Source: Stenopsyche tienmushanensis (lineage: Eukaryota; Arthropoda; Insecta; Trichoptera; Stenopsychidae). From it: a stretch of 64,000 bases of DNA. This document shows positions 1 through 11,200 of the stretch, one piece after another. Made by a program: the position numbers and the translations under genes. Below the pieces are notes generated by a model that was given only the letters and a program-made list of their open reading frames with translations, ran no database searches and was not told where the DNA came from. Position 1 is the stretch's first letter. Each line of letters starts with the position of its first letter. Where the stretch lies: the NCBI GenBank assembly GCA_008973525.1, contig WACJ01000402.1:434001-498000 (forward strand). The letters run 5' to 3'.

Positions 1-477
1 AAATGATTTTTGGATTCATTTCAACAAAGGGATGAAAACAGACATTGACGAATTGTATAATTGAACACCCCACTATCTATACATCAGGATTACCTTTATC
101 GCTTGACAAAGTGAACAGAAACGGTACTAGGGATCATCACTAATGTATGCTATCATCGAAAGCTTTATCGGGTTATCCAAAGCCATTCAATTTTTCTAAT
201 TAAACCCTTCTATCCGCCCACAGTTCTCATCCATCTTTCATCCATCCTGCTTATCACTGCCGTTTTTCTCTCTATACATATCAACAGACGCTATCTATAT
301 ATTATCCTTTTAAAACACCTTTTATTCCTAATCCGACTTAATAGACTAACGCATGATAAATCTATTCATTAACTTGCTTACATACTGAATATTATAATCA
401 ATGCAATTAATGTATTATTTATACTAGATATAAACATACACACACAGCGAGTTTAGAGATATTAGATGTATTGATAA

Positions 478-660
478 GTCCTTGCCGATTTTGATAGTCG
501 TCTTTTTGAGCTCAATTTGTGTTCAGACACAGTGTTGTAAAATGTCAAAGCACAAAACCGACCAACATCACATTCAAGATGAATTGACAAACAATAGATA
601 TTAATGAAATAAATTGTTTTGTAAGATTTTATAAATAAAATAAATTAATTCGTTAATTGT
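478..660 (+). repeat. Mariner-related interspersed repeat, copy 1
   Basis: The segment starting CCTTGCCGATTTTGATAG closely matches the one at 13,271 (CCTTGCCGACTTTGATAG). The match continues through the GACCAACAT-TACATTCA stretch and ends in a shared TTTTGTAAGATTTT tail. The copy at 13,271 continues into a recognisable mariner catalytic segment, so this shorter copy is probably an internally deleted relic of the same family. Confidence 0.45.
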
Positions 661-1111
661 TAAACAATCGGCAAAGACTTTTCGATACCCCTAATATTAA
701 AAATGACGTAAAATGTTCTTTGACTTATTTTATTGTCTAAAGGCAACTTGTGTGTCCTAAGCATATGCATATATACCACATGCTATCCTCCGGGATGATT
801 TATGACTTTTAAGCATTTCTTGTTCGGGATTATCATATTATAAAATTGATTGTTTTTTAGGGTTGTCTCAATTTACTAAAAATAACAGCTTTTCACACGG
901 CATTCTGACCAATACATCCTAAAATAGATTCAGTTACATAGCATTCAATGGGTAACCCTAAAGCCCTCTGTTGAATTTATTAAAAATAAAATGCAAAAAC
1001 TAAGATTCGTTTAATATGTGAAAAAATGTTTGGATTTACGGATATGTTTCCCTATCATAATAATTTTAAGGTATTAAGAAATATTTTTTTTTCTACGAAA
1101 AAATATAGTGG

Positions 1112-1123
1112 CTCACCGGTGAG
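1112..1123. repeat. CTCACCGGTGAG palindrome, copy 1
   Basis: A perfect 12-bp palindrome followed by TCGC, identical in its core to the longer palindromes at 19,402-19,421 and 37,086-37,103. The 37,086 copy lies inside a TTAA-bounded terminal-inverted-repeat element. I cannot define element ends around this copy. Confidence 0.6.
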
Positions 1124-2491
1124 TCGCTGTCGTTTAAATGATTAAAGTATCGTAATATTTATGAAATACTATTTGGATCGTTCACAATTTGTCTAGCATG
1201 TGGCCCTTCATACAATAGTAACATATCATCTGAGTTTCTCCATGGTCGATATCGTTCGACTTCAATTTACCAGCAATAAATTACATTGCGTTTCTCCCGC
1301 TTCAAAAAAAGGCAAACAGGGAATGTATCAACGTCAACCTCAACGCAGGGGGAAGATTTAGGATTTAGTCCGCGGTACAAATAGAGACCCAAAAAAAGGG
1401 TTCCAAATGGTCGTGTATGGACACGGGCTTAATGAGTTAAAGCACATCCAGATTTACATTAAGGTTGCAGCCGAGCACGTGTGATCCGAGACCTCGACAG
1501 ATAAACACACACGAGACCTGTGATATAACCGGTTATCATCTCATCTCGCACTCGATCGGCATAGGAAACGGTTCTGGTCCGATCCAGCCCCGTGCAATAG
1601 CGACGACGTATATATTTTTGCGTTTCTACATCGCCGGCACAGATCTGACCGCGGATAAAGTCGGCGATAATAGCATTTTTACTAGACGAAAACTAGTTTC
1701 GCCCGATATTGGCACAGTGGCGCAAGCTTAATAATGTAGGTATCTGGGTTCGGTGGTACAAAAACTGGAGCCGGTTCCCCTGCCGTCCGAGACACCATAA
1801 CACGTTCGATAAGTCGAGCCCTGGCACGCTAACTTAGTCGGTCCTAATTGCTGCTCACCCATCGACCCTGATAGTGTGAAGATCGACTCTTGCGATCGAG
1901 ACGAGATCGCTTCCAGGCAGTCGTTAAAACATCAACCAATCGATCAGTTGAACCGAAACAAAGTCGCCGGACCGCAATGAGTCGAAATGAAAGTAGTTTT
2001 ATGCATGAAAATTGGCAGAAGGACGTTTTCAGCGCGCTCTAATTTATTGGGTCACACATAGAGCCAGGGTCCAGGTCAGGGTTACGACAGGGCAATTTGC
2101 ATACAACTATGTCCCTGGCACTCGTACACGCATATATGATTGCAGTATTATATTGCGACACGCTTCTCAAACAATGGACACAAAAGAATTTGTCACAAAC
2201 TTTTTTGCATCTTGTAACATCTCGAAACACTTGCGAGATTACATGCTATTAAAGATTGCGAATTATATTTTCTCAAATGGGACAATTTTGGCGATATAGA
2301 AACGCTCTTATTGTAAACGTCGTTTTCTTCGGAATATAAATGTTTGAATTTAACATGAGAAAAAAACGCAATGGACGTTTACTAAAATAACTATAAACGC
2401 TTGAAGATAAAAATTATAGGTCTTAAAATTGTAAAGAGAGTTATTATGTTTAAAATACGTAATAAAATACTATTTACATGAAATGAGCCAT

Positions 2492-2503
2492 TGCGCATGC
2501 GCA
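2492..2503. promoter_or_regulatory. NRF-1/Ewg-type site TGCGCATGCGCA
   Basis: The 12-bp sequence is a perfect match to the alpha-Pal/NRF-1 palindrome, which the insect homologue Ewg also binds. No gene start is recognisable nearby, so its function here is only inferred from the motif. Confidence 0.3.
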
Positions 2504-2681
2504 GATTCTGCTTTGCATTTATAGCTTAGTTTCTAGATGCTTAGGACAGTCGATTTCCATTTTAATTCGATGACCCATTGCAAGATAAACAAATGTTTAA
2601 ATCAAAAATATATTTTACTGAACTAGATGGGCCACAGCATATGAACAAGAAAGATAAAACGGTTGGTCAAAATGAGTCACA

Positions 2682-2700
2682 TTAACCCTTTGATGAGTAT
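2682..2700 (+). repeat. TTAA-CCCTTTGATGAGTAT element end
   Basis: TTAA is followed by CCCTTTGATGAGTAT, the same terminus seen at 15,294 and, in inverse orientation, at 50,334-50,348. The partner end was not found, so this is one end of a truncated TTAA element. Confidence 0.4.
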
Positions 2701-3335
2701 CTACATCTATATAGTACAAAATCATCTTGAACCGCGACAACGCGTGATCCAAACACCATTTAAAAGCCAAGGGCTTGAGTTTCTTGTCCTACAATTTTGG
2801 GTGGCTGCTCTCCCAAATCATGATCGCCGACATGTATCCCAGCCACTTTCATATCGGCGTCATCTTATCAAATTGGCAGCATAATAAGCGATGCAATTGA
2901 GCGACGATAAAAACAGTCGGAATGCAATCCCATGCATACAACCAATCTACAAAACTGCATTTCCGGACCGCACGAGCGCGCACTAGACGACGCAAATGCA
3001 CATATTCCGTGCGTCGTAAGCCAGATCGTAAATAAAAACGGAAACAGCAACAAAAGCGATTCATCATTTCGATTTCACATCCTGCTTTTTTCCAACTGCT
3101 TCGTGCACCATAACGAACGAATTGCATCGACTGCGCTCGTGGACTGCGCATCCGGCCATGCAGATTTGTGTCGGCGGTCAATGTCGACCCCATCGCAATG
3201 ACATCGGTTGTTGAGCGCATGATCGACCACAAATGACGACCGACCGATCGAGCGTTAAATGAGGGAAAAGCTCAGAAAGTGAGAAATTTATAGAGCAAGA
3301 AAAATTGGACCTTTGTAATTTTATCAGATTTGAAT

Positions 3336-3686
3336 GGGCGCTTCTCAGTAAACTGGGCAACTCGTTGTCTCAGACCAATGTTGTATGAAAAAGCATAAAT
3401 TATTATATATTTCATAGTCAACTTTAAAATATAATCACTTAATCTCCTTGTGCTCAGCGTACAGTATCCATATTTTTGCTACTAGAACGGTATTTTCATC
3501 TGAATACACAGTCCCCCTGTATTAATTTTTCAGAAAATGCTTAGTATTTCCTAAATCAATGGATGTATATTTGGTTCAGTTGTGCTTTATTATTAATCAG
3601 GTAGATATCTTTTCCTATAATAAGATTTGATCGATATGCAAGCAAAAAAGTGGCCCAGGAATTGCCCAGTTTACTGAGAACCGCCC
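3336..3686. mobile_element. 351-bp terminal-inverted-repeat element
   Basis: The left end GGGCGCTTCTCAGTAAACTG and the reverse complement of the right end, GGGCGGTTCTCAGTAAACTG, match over about 26 of 29 bp, including the following GGCAA. The element is flanked by GAAT at 3332-3335 and 3687-3690, a possible 4-bp target duplication. The interior has no coding potential that I can see, so it looks like a non-autonomous (MITE-like) DNA transposon of unassigned superfamily. Confidence 0.65.
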
Positions 3687-5322
3687 GAATATTATTATAT
3701 GTTCATTGTGTGTGTTTGATTCATTTTGAATACACAAAAGTTAAAAGTGACTGGATGATCGATAGTAAAACCGCTTTTGACCCGTGTGAACTTTTCCAGT
3801 CAATGAAACGGACATTGCCACGTGCGAGCATCAAGAACAATGCACCACTTCTTCGCCGATTGTTCGCGGATGTCAATAACTGCAGTTGATGAAAAATGGG
3901 AGCATTCATACAAAAAAATCAACAACAATAGGCCGATACAACATTAAAATGTCATCAGCGTAGCGACCGTTTATAAATAAACGACACTAGCGGTTGAATC
4001 GAAAGTTGGCCATTGCGTACGAAAAAAATGTGTAGAGCAACAAATATAATGGAGATAGAACACTCAGATTATGCTAATCATGCAACCGGCACATTGTAAA
4101 CTACATGAGCACAATGCCGTATATACTGGCTCAATGAAAGAGGGTTTGCTACAATAATGGCGCAACACCCTCCACGTAAACGATTTATCATGACCCGCCT
4201 GACGCTCTTCCCCGAGCATCCATTTAATCTCTGCAGAGTAGAAAAAAAGTTACATACGACATTATGCGAAGAATCCATACAGCCATCGAAGAGAACTCCG
4301 AGAAATATGAAAATCAGAAAACTCTTATCGGTAGAGGGCGAGTTTCCAAACAAAGAAAAATGAGTCTTTACAAACTTGCTCTGAGCAAGATCGATTCGTC
4401 GTTTGAAACAACACCGAGCGACTACCGATACGACGCTTAATTCCCAGGAAGACGTATTTCAAAGACTTAAAGGGCGTATATGAATAAATCACAGACTGAG
4501 GGCAGGGGTTGCTTCTAACGACAGTGCGTTCCTTTCTCTTTAATGGCGACCCAACAAAAAACAGCCCGGCGCTCCAAGGGCGTTCAGAATGATATTTCAG
4601 CGGTTAAACGTTGTAACTGGACGTAAAAATACGTCGAGATTTATGCGTCGACTTTTACGTCCGCCGCTCGAGTTGAGTTACAACCGAAGGCCGCATGTAT
4701 TTAACGACAGGGCAAATGCCAAAAGAGGACTCTTTTCCTCCTCCGACGGCACTGCCGAATCAATAAAGGTCACTCTCTGCCTTTGCGATGTTAATTCGAT
4801 GTATCGAATTTACGACCTGGAACAACAGCGCCGAAAGCTTTGTCGCCGTCTCTGAAAACTTTGCGAATAAACAAATCAATTTCGTTGAAACTCGCATACA
4901 AACTTCTGCGCCGGCGAATTACACCAATTGAAAACTATATCCATTAATCCGGCAACGGGATGGAGATTCGAGATAAAAAGCACCCTTTGGATCCGACCGG
5001 AAAAATACTATCAAACAATACGACACAAAAACGCTAAAACGTGACACCGGCACGCAAAGTGTTAAACACTACATACAATATCCGATCATTAATTCAGGCG
5101 TATGATAATAATACAGTTGAACATTGCATTTGAAAGGTTCAATTATCGTTATTATTGGCTTTTAGAAAGTCCGATGCATACTAATAAACGTCTTTTGAAG
5201 TGGATCACCCTACAATGCAAGAACATATACAAGATCATAATCAGCATACTAACCCCAATATGTGACAATGCAAATTTTGAATTAACGCCTCAAAACTGTA
5301 GCTGAACTTGGATTTCAAATTA
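3687..5322. other. No gene recognised
   Basis: Short open frames on both strands (up to 91 codons) show no recognisable family features or splice context. I see nothing else that can be supported. Confidence 0.4.
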
Positions 5323-5803
5323 TGTGGGAGATTCAAATATAACCCGGAATTTTTATATACAAATTTATAAGCGATACACAAAAATGTAAATGCAGTATCT
5401 TATTCCACTAGAAATACGTTTATTTCATCGGATAGGAATCTTCTTGATCCCGCCACTGAAGAAAGAAGGCGAGAAATGGCATCCTCTGTTGCGCAACGCG
5501 TAATTATTCATTTTCTTTTAACGTGAGGCACACTAAGGCTGCTTATTGTAACGAAAGGCGAAGAAAAACGAATTAAGCTGTTCTTCAAGTTGGCGATGTG
5601 ATAAAATCACCCAATTATACTGGGAACCTTACTGTGTCCAGACTTGGTCCCATGTGATTATTATTATGTTTTTTAGAAAATTAGGATGGCAATGATTTCA
5701 AGATTTTTTATTCTAATGAAGGAAACTTTGTGCAAAAACAGGATATTCCATTTGTATTTTTATTTGAGCAGCAAAATTCCGGGTAATATTTGAATTCCCC
5801 TCG
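5323..5803 (+). mobile_element. Deleted mariner element with TA duplication
   Basis: The left end (GGGAGATTCAAATATAACCC, then GGAATTTT) and the right end (reverse complement GGGGAATTCAAATATTACCC, then GGAATTTT) form long terminal inverted repeats. The element is flanked by TA at 5321-5322 and 5804-5805. Near 5635-5665 the plus strand reads SPDLVPCDYYYVF, which matches the third catalytic-Asp region of mariner transposases (usual form SPDLAPSDYHLF). The rest of the transposase is missing or frameshifted, so this is a 481-bp non-functional deletion derivative. Confidence 0.7.
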
Positions 5804-6299
5804 TATTTGCTTTGAAAGGGATTTGACTATACGAATTTAAGTATAATTGAGCCCTGCCCTCGAGCAGATAAAAGCACATAATATCGTAAAAATGTACGTT
5901 CAGCGAATCGCGCAGGCTTAACACATTATCGTCGGGCAAACATATATTTTTTTAACTATGTTATTCAACATGCATACCACCAACAATAAACTCAATCAAA
6001 CAGTCGTATGAAATTCTTTAATTTGTACTATTTATAATCATTAAGCATAATACATAACTCGATAAGTTCGTAGGATATTATTTAATTTACACATTTTTCT
6101 TCATTATTTGGGATCGTTTTGTCGCAATTTCTTCTGTCAAATGCACCAATAACGCCATATAATATTTGCTATAGATGGTTCTTCCTTTCTCAACATATAA
6201 TATGAATAAAATATATTATCAGCTGACATCTCTTTGGGTGACTTTCGCCGGTTACTGTCCACTCAGCTGACTGCCGATTGACTCTAGATTGTAGTGGAA

Positions 6300-6420
6300 A
6301 AAAAATTATTGCACTGAAACAGCTTCAAACAGCGCTCTGAATTATCGACGCGTTGTTTTTGGTCGATTGTGAGCAAACGCGGTACTCGCTTCGAACAGAG
6401 CTTTCTCATGGACATATGTT
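6300..6420 (-). pseudogene. Mariner transposase fragment, minus strand
   Basis: Read on the minus strand, this has the same sequence as the plus-strand copies at 8,400, 20,580 and 24,270: CATGAGAAAGCTC, then CCGCGTTTGCTCACAATCGA, then the GACGCGTC/AATTCAGAGCGCTGTTTG stretch. It corresponds to the linker before the first catalytic Asp (MRKLC...PRLLT.DQ). Only about 120 bp survive. Confidence 0.65.
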
Positions 6421-7731
6421 AATGCAAAGTGATTATTTAATTAAATGCTTGCGACTATATATATTTCATGTAGATCGTAAAACGTGGATTTATGCATCGA
6501 TTCAAAATGTCCGAGTCCACCTCGACATGGTTTTATGCGTAGCTGATGTATGCTAATAATTGAAATAATAAATTTGTATTACAATATGTACTCATTGATG
6601 TATATACGATCAGATGGAAGATCTTCAAGGTGCGATATAATTTTAAGTTCGTTCCCATTCTGTCTGTACGTCACCATTCGTCGTACTGGGCCGTGGATAA
6701 ATCAGGTTTTTACGTATGCTCCGAATAATGGCCTTACCTGAGTACAGCCTCCGAGGAACAAAAAAGGATCATTACGGGAGGCCGGCTATGTTGTTCCCAC
6801 GAAGCCTTTCCGTGACACCCCATCGCTCCCACCGTTCTTCAAAAAATGGTACATAACTTTGAATTCCACTGTGCATGGAGGAGAATTTCGTGATGAACGT
6901 GTTAAATACACGAGCGCTTTGAGTCTCCAACAAAACTTTTAATTATTTTGTTATGGCGACTTTTATTTGTGGATGCCTCGGATAGCTCGAAGGTTTTTGT
7001 GTGAGGGTAAACCCTTGATTCTCCTCGTTTGTGTATTTCTTTTTATCCGGCATTGTATTGAATTAAACATCTGTAAAGGAGATGAATCTCGTACGGGCAG
7101 ATGTTCGGCTCTCCCCTACGACAGGTTTCCTTTCCTGGGATATGAGGTAACTCATCCAATTGAGGTACGACTTACAAAAACACTCCTATGGTTGCTTCCT
7201 TTCAAATTCCACTTTTTTCATGGGTACTGCATGTACCATTGAAGATGTCTGATTTATCCATCCGGCTATTTCAAATACACCAAACCACTTAATTCAACAT
7301 AAAATGAAGATATTCCATCGATAAATGTGTTGATATGAGATTCAGGGTTTAAAATTTAAGGTTACCTTTGATCGAAAGACCAATACTAGGGTCGAAATTC
7401 AACTAAGAACATTTGGAAACTAATGACTAAATTAATCATTAATACATCAGAATATATTAATATAAAATACGCCCCAAGTCTACCTTGAAGATTAAATTTA
7501 CCACGAGCAAAGAGTTGGTTAATACAAACTTTAAAACAAGATTGACCTATAATATAAATTATTAAATAACTCTCCATGTAAAATAAATTTGTTAGAGAAC
7601 TTTCATAACAATTAAAGTGTACTAATTTAATTAATAATACGGCAAATGATGAAAAACTATAAGGTTCGTCATCCCATTCGTAATGTATTTCATGCTCATA
7701 TACGAAGTAAAACATAAATAAATGCTTAATA
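6421..7731. other. No gene recognised; contains a long minus-strand open frame
   Basis: An open frame of 177 codons runs on the minus strand from 7919 to 7386 and is rich in Phe, Tyr, Ile and Leu. It overlaps the GATATATC hairpin repeat at 7739-7816, so its 5' part is repeat DNA. I do not recognise the product, and there is no convincing splice or promoter context. Confidence 0.3.
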
Positions 7732-7738
7732 AACCCTT

Positions 7739-7816
7739 TTAATGCCGAACAATGATATATCATTTTTTGCGACATTTGCGAAAAGTGCCAACGACGATAT
7801 ATCAGTGAGTATTTAA
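7739..7816. repeat. GATATATC hairpin repeat, copy 1
   Basis: The segment runs from TTAATGCCGAACAATGATAT to GACGATATATCAGTGAGT and is bounded by TTAA at 7739-7742 and 7813-7816. It shares its order of motifs (TGCC.AACAA.GATATATC, a short spacer, AAGTGCCAACG.CGATATATC) with the copy at 18,552-18,616. The left flank CCCTTTTAA resembles the flank of the other copy. Confidence 0.6.
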
Positions 7817-8354
7817 TGCATTTTTTTAACAAAGCCAATATAAAAACACAAGACGATCTTATCAGCCATCCGCAACGAATGACCCATTGCTTCAGATCCA
7901 CATCTTCCTTGCATCCCAATCGTCGCCGTCGATTGTTATTGACTCACGTCTTGCGTCGTTCCACTTTTGCCGCCGGTTCTCATTTGAGCTTTTGCGATCG
8001 AACGGTAAAGCGAATCGACGCTATTACGTGATCCGAGTGGCTAATTCGTTTCGACACGATCCGTCGTTTCCTATGTCGATTTTTCGTCGAAAAATATCGA
8101 TAATAACACGAATGGACGCATCGTGTGCATGAAAATTCAACAGATGAATCTCCACGAGGGTAATTATTGTGATCTGGAATCACGAACGAGCGATGGAGTT
8201 ATCAATGCGGATGAGAATCATGACTATGAATGATATACGAGAGTGAAATGTCGAAATGCAAAACGCGAAGCCTTCGCATAACGCGATATCCCTACAACGC
8301 GATTGCGTTCACAAGCTAAATTCGTGATCGATTCATTAAGAAGTCATGTTAGCT

Positions 8355-8690
8355 TCAATGGCTGAATCCACAAATTAAAAATAAAAAGTCATCGTTCATG
8401 TTTCAAGGGGATACCGCATTTGCTCACATTCGATCAAATACAACGCGTCCACAATTCAGACCGCTGTTTGGAGCTGTTTCGGCGCAATAAAACGGATTAT
8501 TTAATGCGGTATGTGACAATGGATGAAACATGGATCCATCACCACACTTCAGAGTCAAATCGGTGGTTAGTTGAGTGGACAGCAACTGGCAAAAATTGCT
8601 CAAAGCGACCAAAAACTTTTTTTGCAAATTTAAAAAGAATGCTCCAGGGATTACTCTATGTTGATGAATAAAGTTGATTTTTATCTAGAG
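8355..8690 (+). pseudogene. Mariner transposase, internally deleted copy
   Basis: The plus strand encodes a fragment with LTFDQIQRVHNSDRCLELF and then VTMDETWIHHHTSESNR. This covers the linker and the first catalytic Asp motif (MDETWIHH) of mariner transposases. After RPKT it jumps to GLLYVDE and a stop, which resembles the extreme C-terminus. The middle with the other two catalytic Asp residues is therefore missing. The leader AATGGCTGAATCCACAAATT is shared almost exactly with the copy at 20,527. Confidence 0.75.
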
Positions 8691-8699
8691 CGAGCACGC

Positions 8700-10760
8700 G
8701 CATGGTTTTGGATCCTTTTGAATCCCCGCGCTACACGTGGCCTAGAGCAATAAATCACGTAACATTACTACTGTGTTTTTTTCCAAATAAATGCTATGCG
8801 CGTTATACGGAGGTCATCTATAATCTTTCTCCAAATCTGTGATCCATTATATTAGTCAATTGATCATAAACGATTTCATTTTATACGGCCATTTCATCAC
8901 AATCGTTTCAAGCTAGTGATTGCTAATAAAGAGCAGCGCTAAACGAAAGTTCTTTATAAGGAAACACTCATCATGACGCTTAATTGCGTTCGTTCAATTC
9001 TAATACCATCCCAATGAGACCTTTATCGCAATAATAACCACAAATTATCACGAAAATCGTGTAGTAAAATTTGGATTTTTAGCTTTGAGCACAAAGCAAA
9101 CGCTTATAATCAAATTACGAGAATTTGTAAAGTCGAAGATCCATTCGTACCGATCCCGGAAGAGGATCCAAATGGGGAAAAAAATACTCATCAGATGTCG
9201 AGATTAATTCTCGAAATGTCAAGATCCATTCATATCACGATTTATACTTTTTGCTCATAAATCAAAGCTCATATTCAATGTGTTCGATACAAAATTGGCG
9301 TATGATTCGACAGAATGAGCAAATTCAGCACATCCACAATCGTCTCGCTACATGGCGACTTTTATAAAAATATGCCAAATAACAAATAAGTCCGATCCGG
9401 ATCCGAATTTACGAACCTCATAGAATTGCAAATCTGCAAAAACGAAAACCGGAACTCGTCACAAAAAATGTTTGCACAAATTAAGCCAACGGAATGAATA
9501 CATATCGTGCGTATTCACGGTTACGCTTCGCCCACGCTCTGCGGCGCATTATGCATTCGAATCTCGAATTAACCAGTTTAGTGCTTTTTAACCGATCGAC
9601 AATGTTTGTCGAACGATTGCATTGAGATGTTGCTGTATTTGGTGCGATGGAGCGCGAAGTGATCCGATGCTGAACGTCCCGAGCGTGAAAAATTAAATGA
9701 CGTTGTCGGCGCACAGTTCTTACATTGGCTAGTGTTTTTCTAGCCGCCTGTTTATCTCCAAACATGTCGGTATCGTCTTCCAGGGGGATTGGATGTCTTG
9801 GGTTGAATGGGTGGGAAGAAAAAAAGTCGCAGTATTTGTCAACAGTCCCCCGGCCGAGTAAATACTTCAAATGCACACCCGAAATATACTCAAACGACTA
9901 TATTTTGGAATAAATCCAAGTTCTAAATGTATACTTTGAAAGGATACTAAGCTTAAGTCTTAGCATCCAGCGAAACAAGAAAATTCGGATGTGAGGACAT
10001 AATCAAGGGTCATACAAATGCAACGCCTAGATGTCTGTATAATGTTTACATGTAACAACTTTTCAAATGATTTAAGTAGAAGGTAATACAATTTGAGCCA
10101 TGGATATGTATGCATTTCAAGAGCGTGTTTTCAGAAAAGATGTCTACTCCCTCATTGGGCCACATTTCTTCGAATATGGTGCTGGAAATGCTGTTACAAA
10201 TGAATCATATTGATGTGTTTGATGTCTATTTCCAGTATGATGATGATACCTGACTTAGGGTCGCTGGAATGCCAACGAATTCAATTTTGTATGCACGACA
10301 AAAAATATTACAACTTACGAAATCTGCCATATATTAATGATGAAGATATCTTACCTGCAACAAAATAAAAAAGTACACATTATTAAAATATCAGGAATAA
10401 TACCCTAAATAAGATACATGAATAAATAATATTCCGCCCTTCTATTGTCATCCAATGCAATGAGCATTATTTAGGTGTCACATTTGGATGATGAATATGA
10501 TATAATCGACCATGCAAAGGCCTTCAATACAGTAAGTATATTCAAGCGTTGAAATATTGCCGATGAAATACGACATTATATTGAAACACGATATTGTAAA
10601 TACAACATCAATACGTCTAGCGTGGAAAATATTATGTTACCGCCCATGTGTGATGTATTTAGACGTCTCGTTTGTTTGTCGTTTATGCTTCCAGAAGAAC
10701 GCGCAAAAAATAAATACTAAAACTAGATATTAAGCTTAAGGAGATAAAGATAGCGAGTCA
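8700..10760. other. No gene recognised
   Basis: The longest open frame is 131 codons on the minus strand (9481-9876). It has no recognisable family signature and no clear splice signals. AT-rich sequence follows. Confidence 0.4.
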
Positions 10761-10766
10761 CATAGT

Positions 10767-10845
10767 AGCGCTGTTAATCTGAGCAAATTTAAGTCGCCAG
10801 ACTAACGGCGACATCTTCGGATGCAATGTGTTATTTTAACAGCGC
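10767..10845. repeat. Short inverted repeat GCGCTGTTAA / TTAACAGCGC
   Basis: AGCGCTGTTAA at 10,767-10,777 is matched in reverse complement by TTAACAGCGC at 10,836-10,845, giving a 79-bp inverted-repeat unit. It directly borders a GC-rich segment. It could be a tiny transposon or the end of a larger element. Confidence 0.4.
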
Positions 10846-10849
10846 CATC

Positions 10850-11200
10850 TCTTGTGGCCCTATGGAGACATTGCACCTGCATACCAACGGATCGCTTCTT
10901 GCGCGTGCACCGCTGCCGGTTGGGTAGTGACGCGCAGGAAGCGGGAAACGGGAGAGTCATCGGTTAGCCTTGGCTGCGGGAGGTCGTCCTTCCTGCAGCC
11001 AGATCTCTCGTGTGGAATAAATAGTTATTTAGATAAGATTATATCTATTCAACGCCCGTATATTCCCATCCATTCGTCCAGCAACATTACGGCCCGAAAG
11101 AAGAAGGAACCCGTGCACTAACGCGGCCATCCCGACGAGCACGCGGGGGGCGGGGAGCCGCCCGCGGACTCTGCCCCCGAGAGCACTCCCGCCTTAACGT
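10850..11200. other. GC-rich block, possible solo LTR or old 5' exon
   Basis: This block is far richer in G and C than its surroundings and contains an internal GTGGAATAAATAG stretch that resembles a polyadenylation signal. A GC-rich unit with an internal AATAAA bordered by short inverted repeats fits a solitary LTR. I see no primer-binding site or coding remnant to prove it. Confidence 0.25.

Larger units (their letters stand above)
1..3335. other. Intergenic or intronic, no gene recognised
   Basis: No open reading frame here resembles a protein I know, and those present are short and overlap on both strands. The stretch holds a mariner-like relic near 478-660, a CTCACCGGTGAG palindrome at 1112-1123, an NRF-1/Ewg-type site at 2492-2503 and a TTAA element end at 2682-2700. 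It probably lies in the large first intron of the leftward gene that starts at 29,584, which is inference. Confidence 0.5.

Noticed and set aside
7400..7700. A nuclear copy of mitochondrial DNA (cox2- or cox3-like)
   Set aside because: A few words resemble mitochondrial genes, but translation in both codes and orientations did not give a cox2, cox3 or nad protein.
9481..9876. 131-codon minus-strand open frame
   Set aside because: No family signature and no splice or promoter context.
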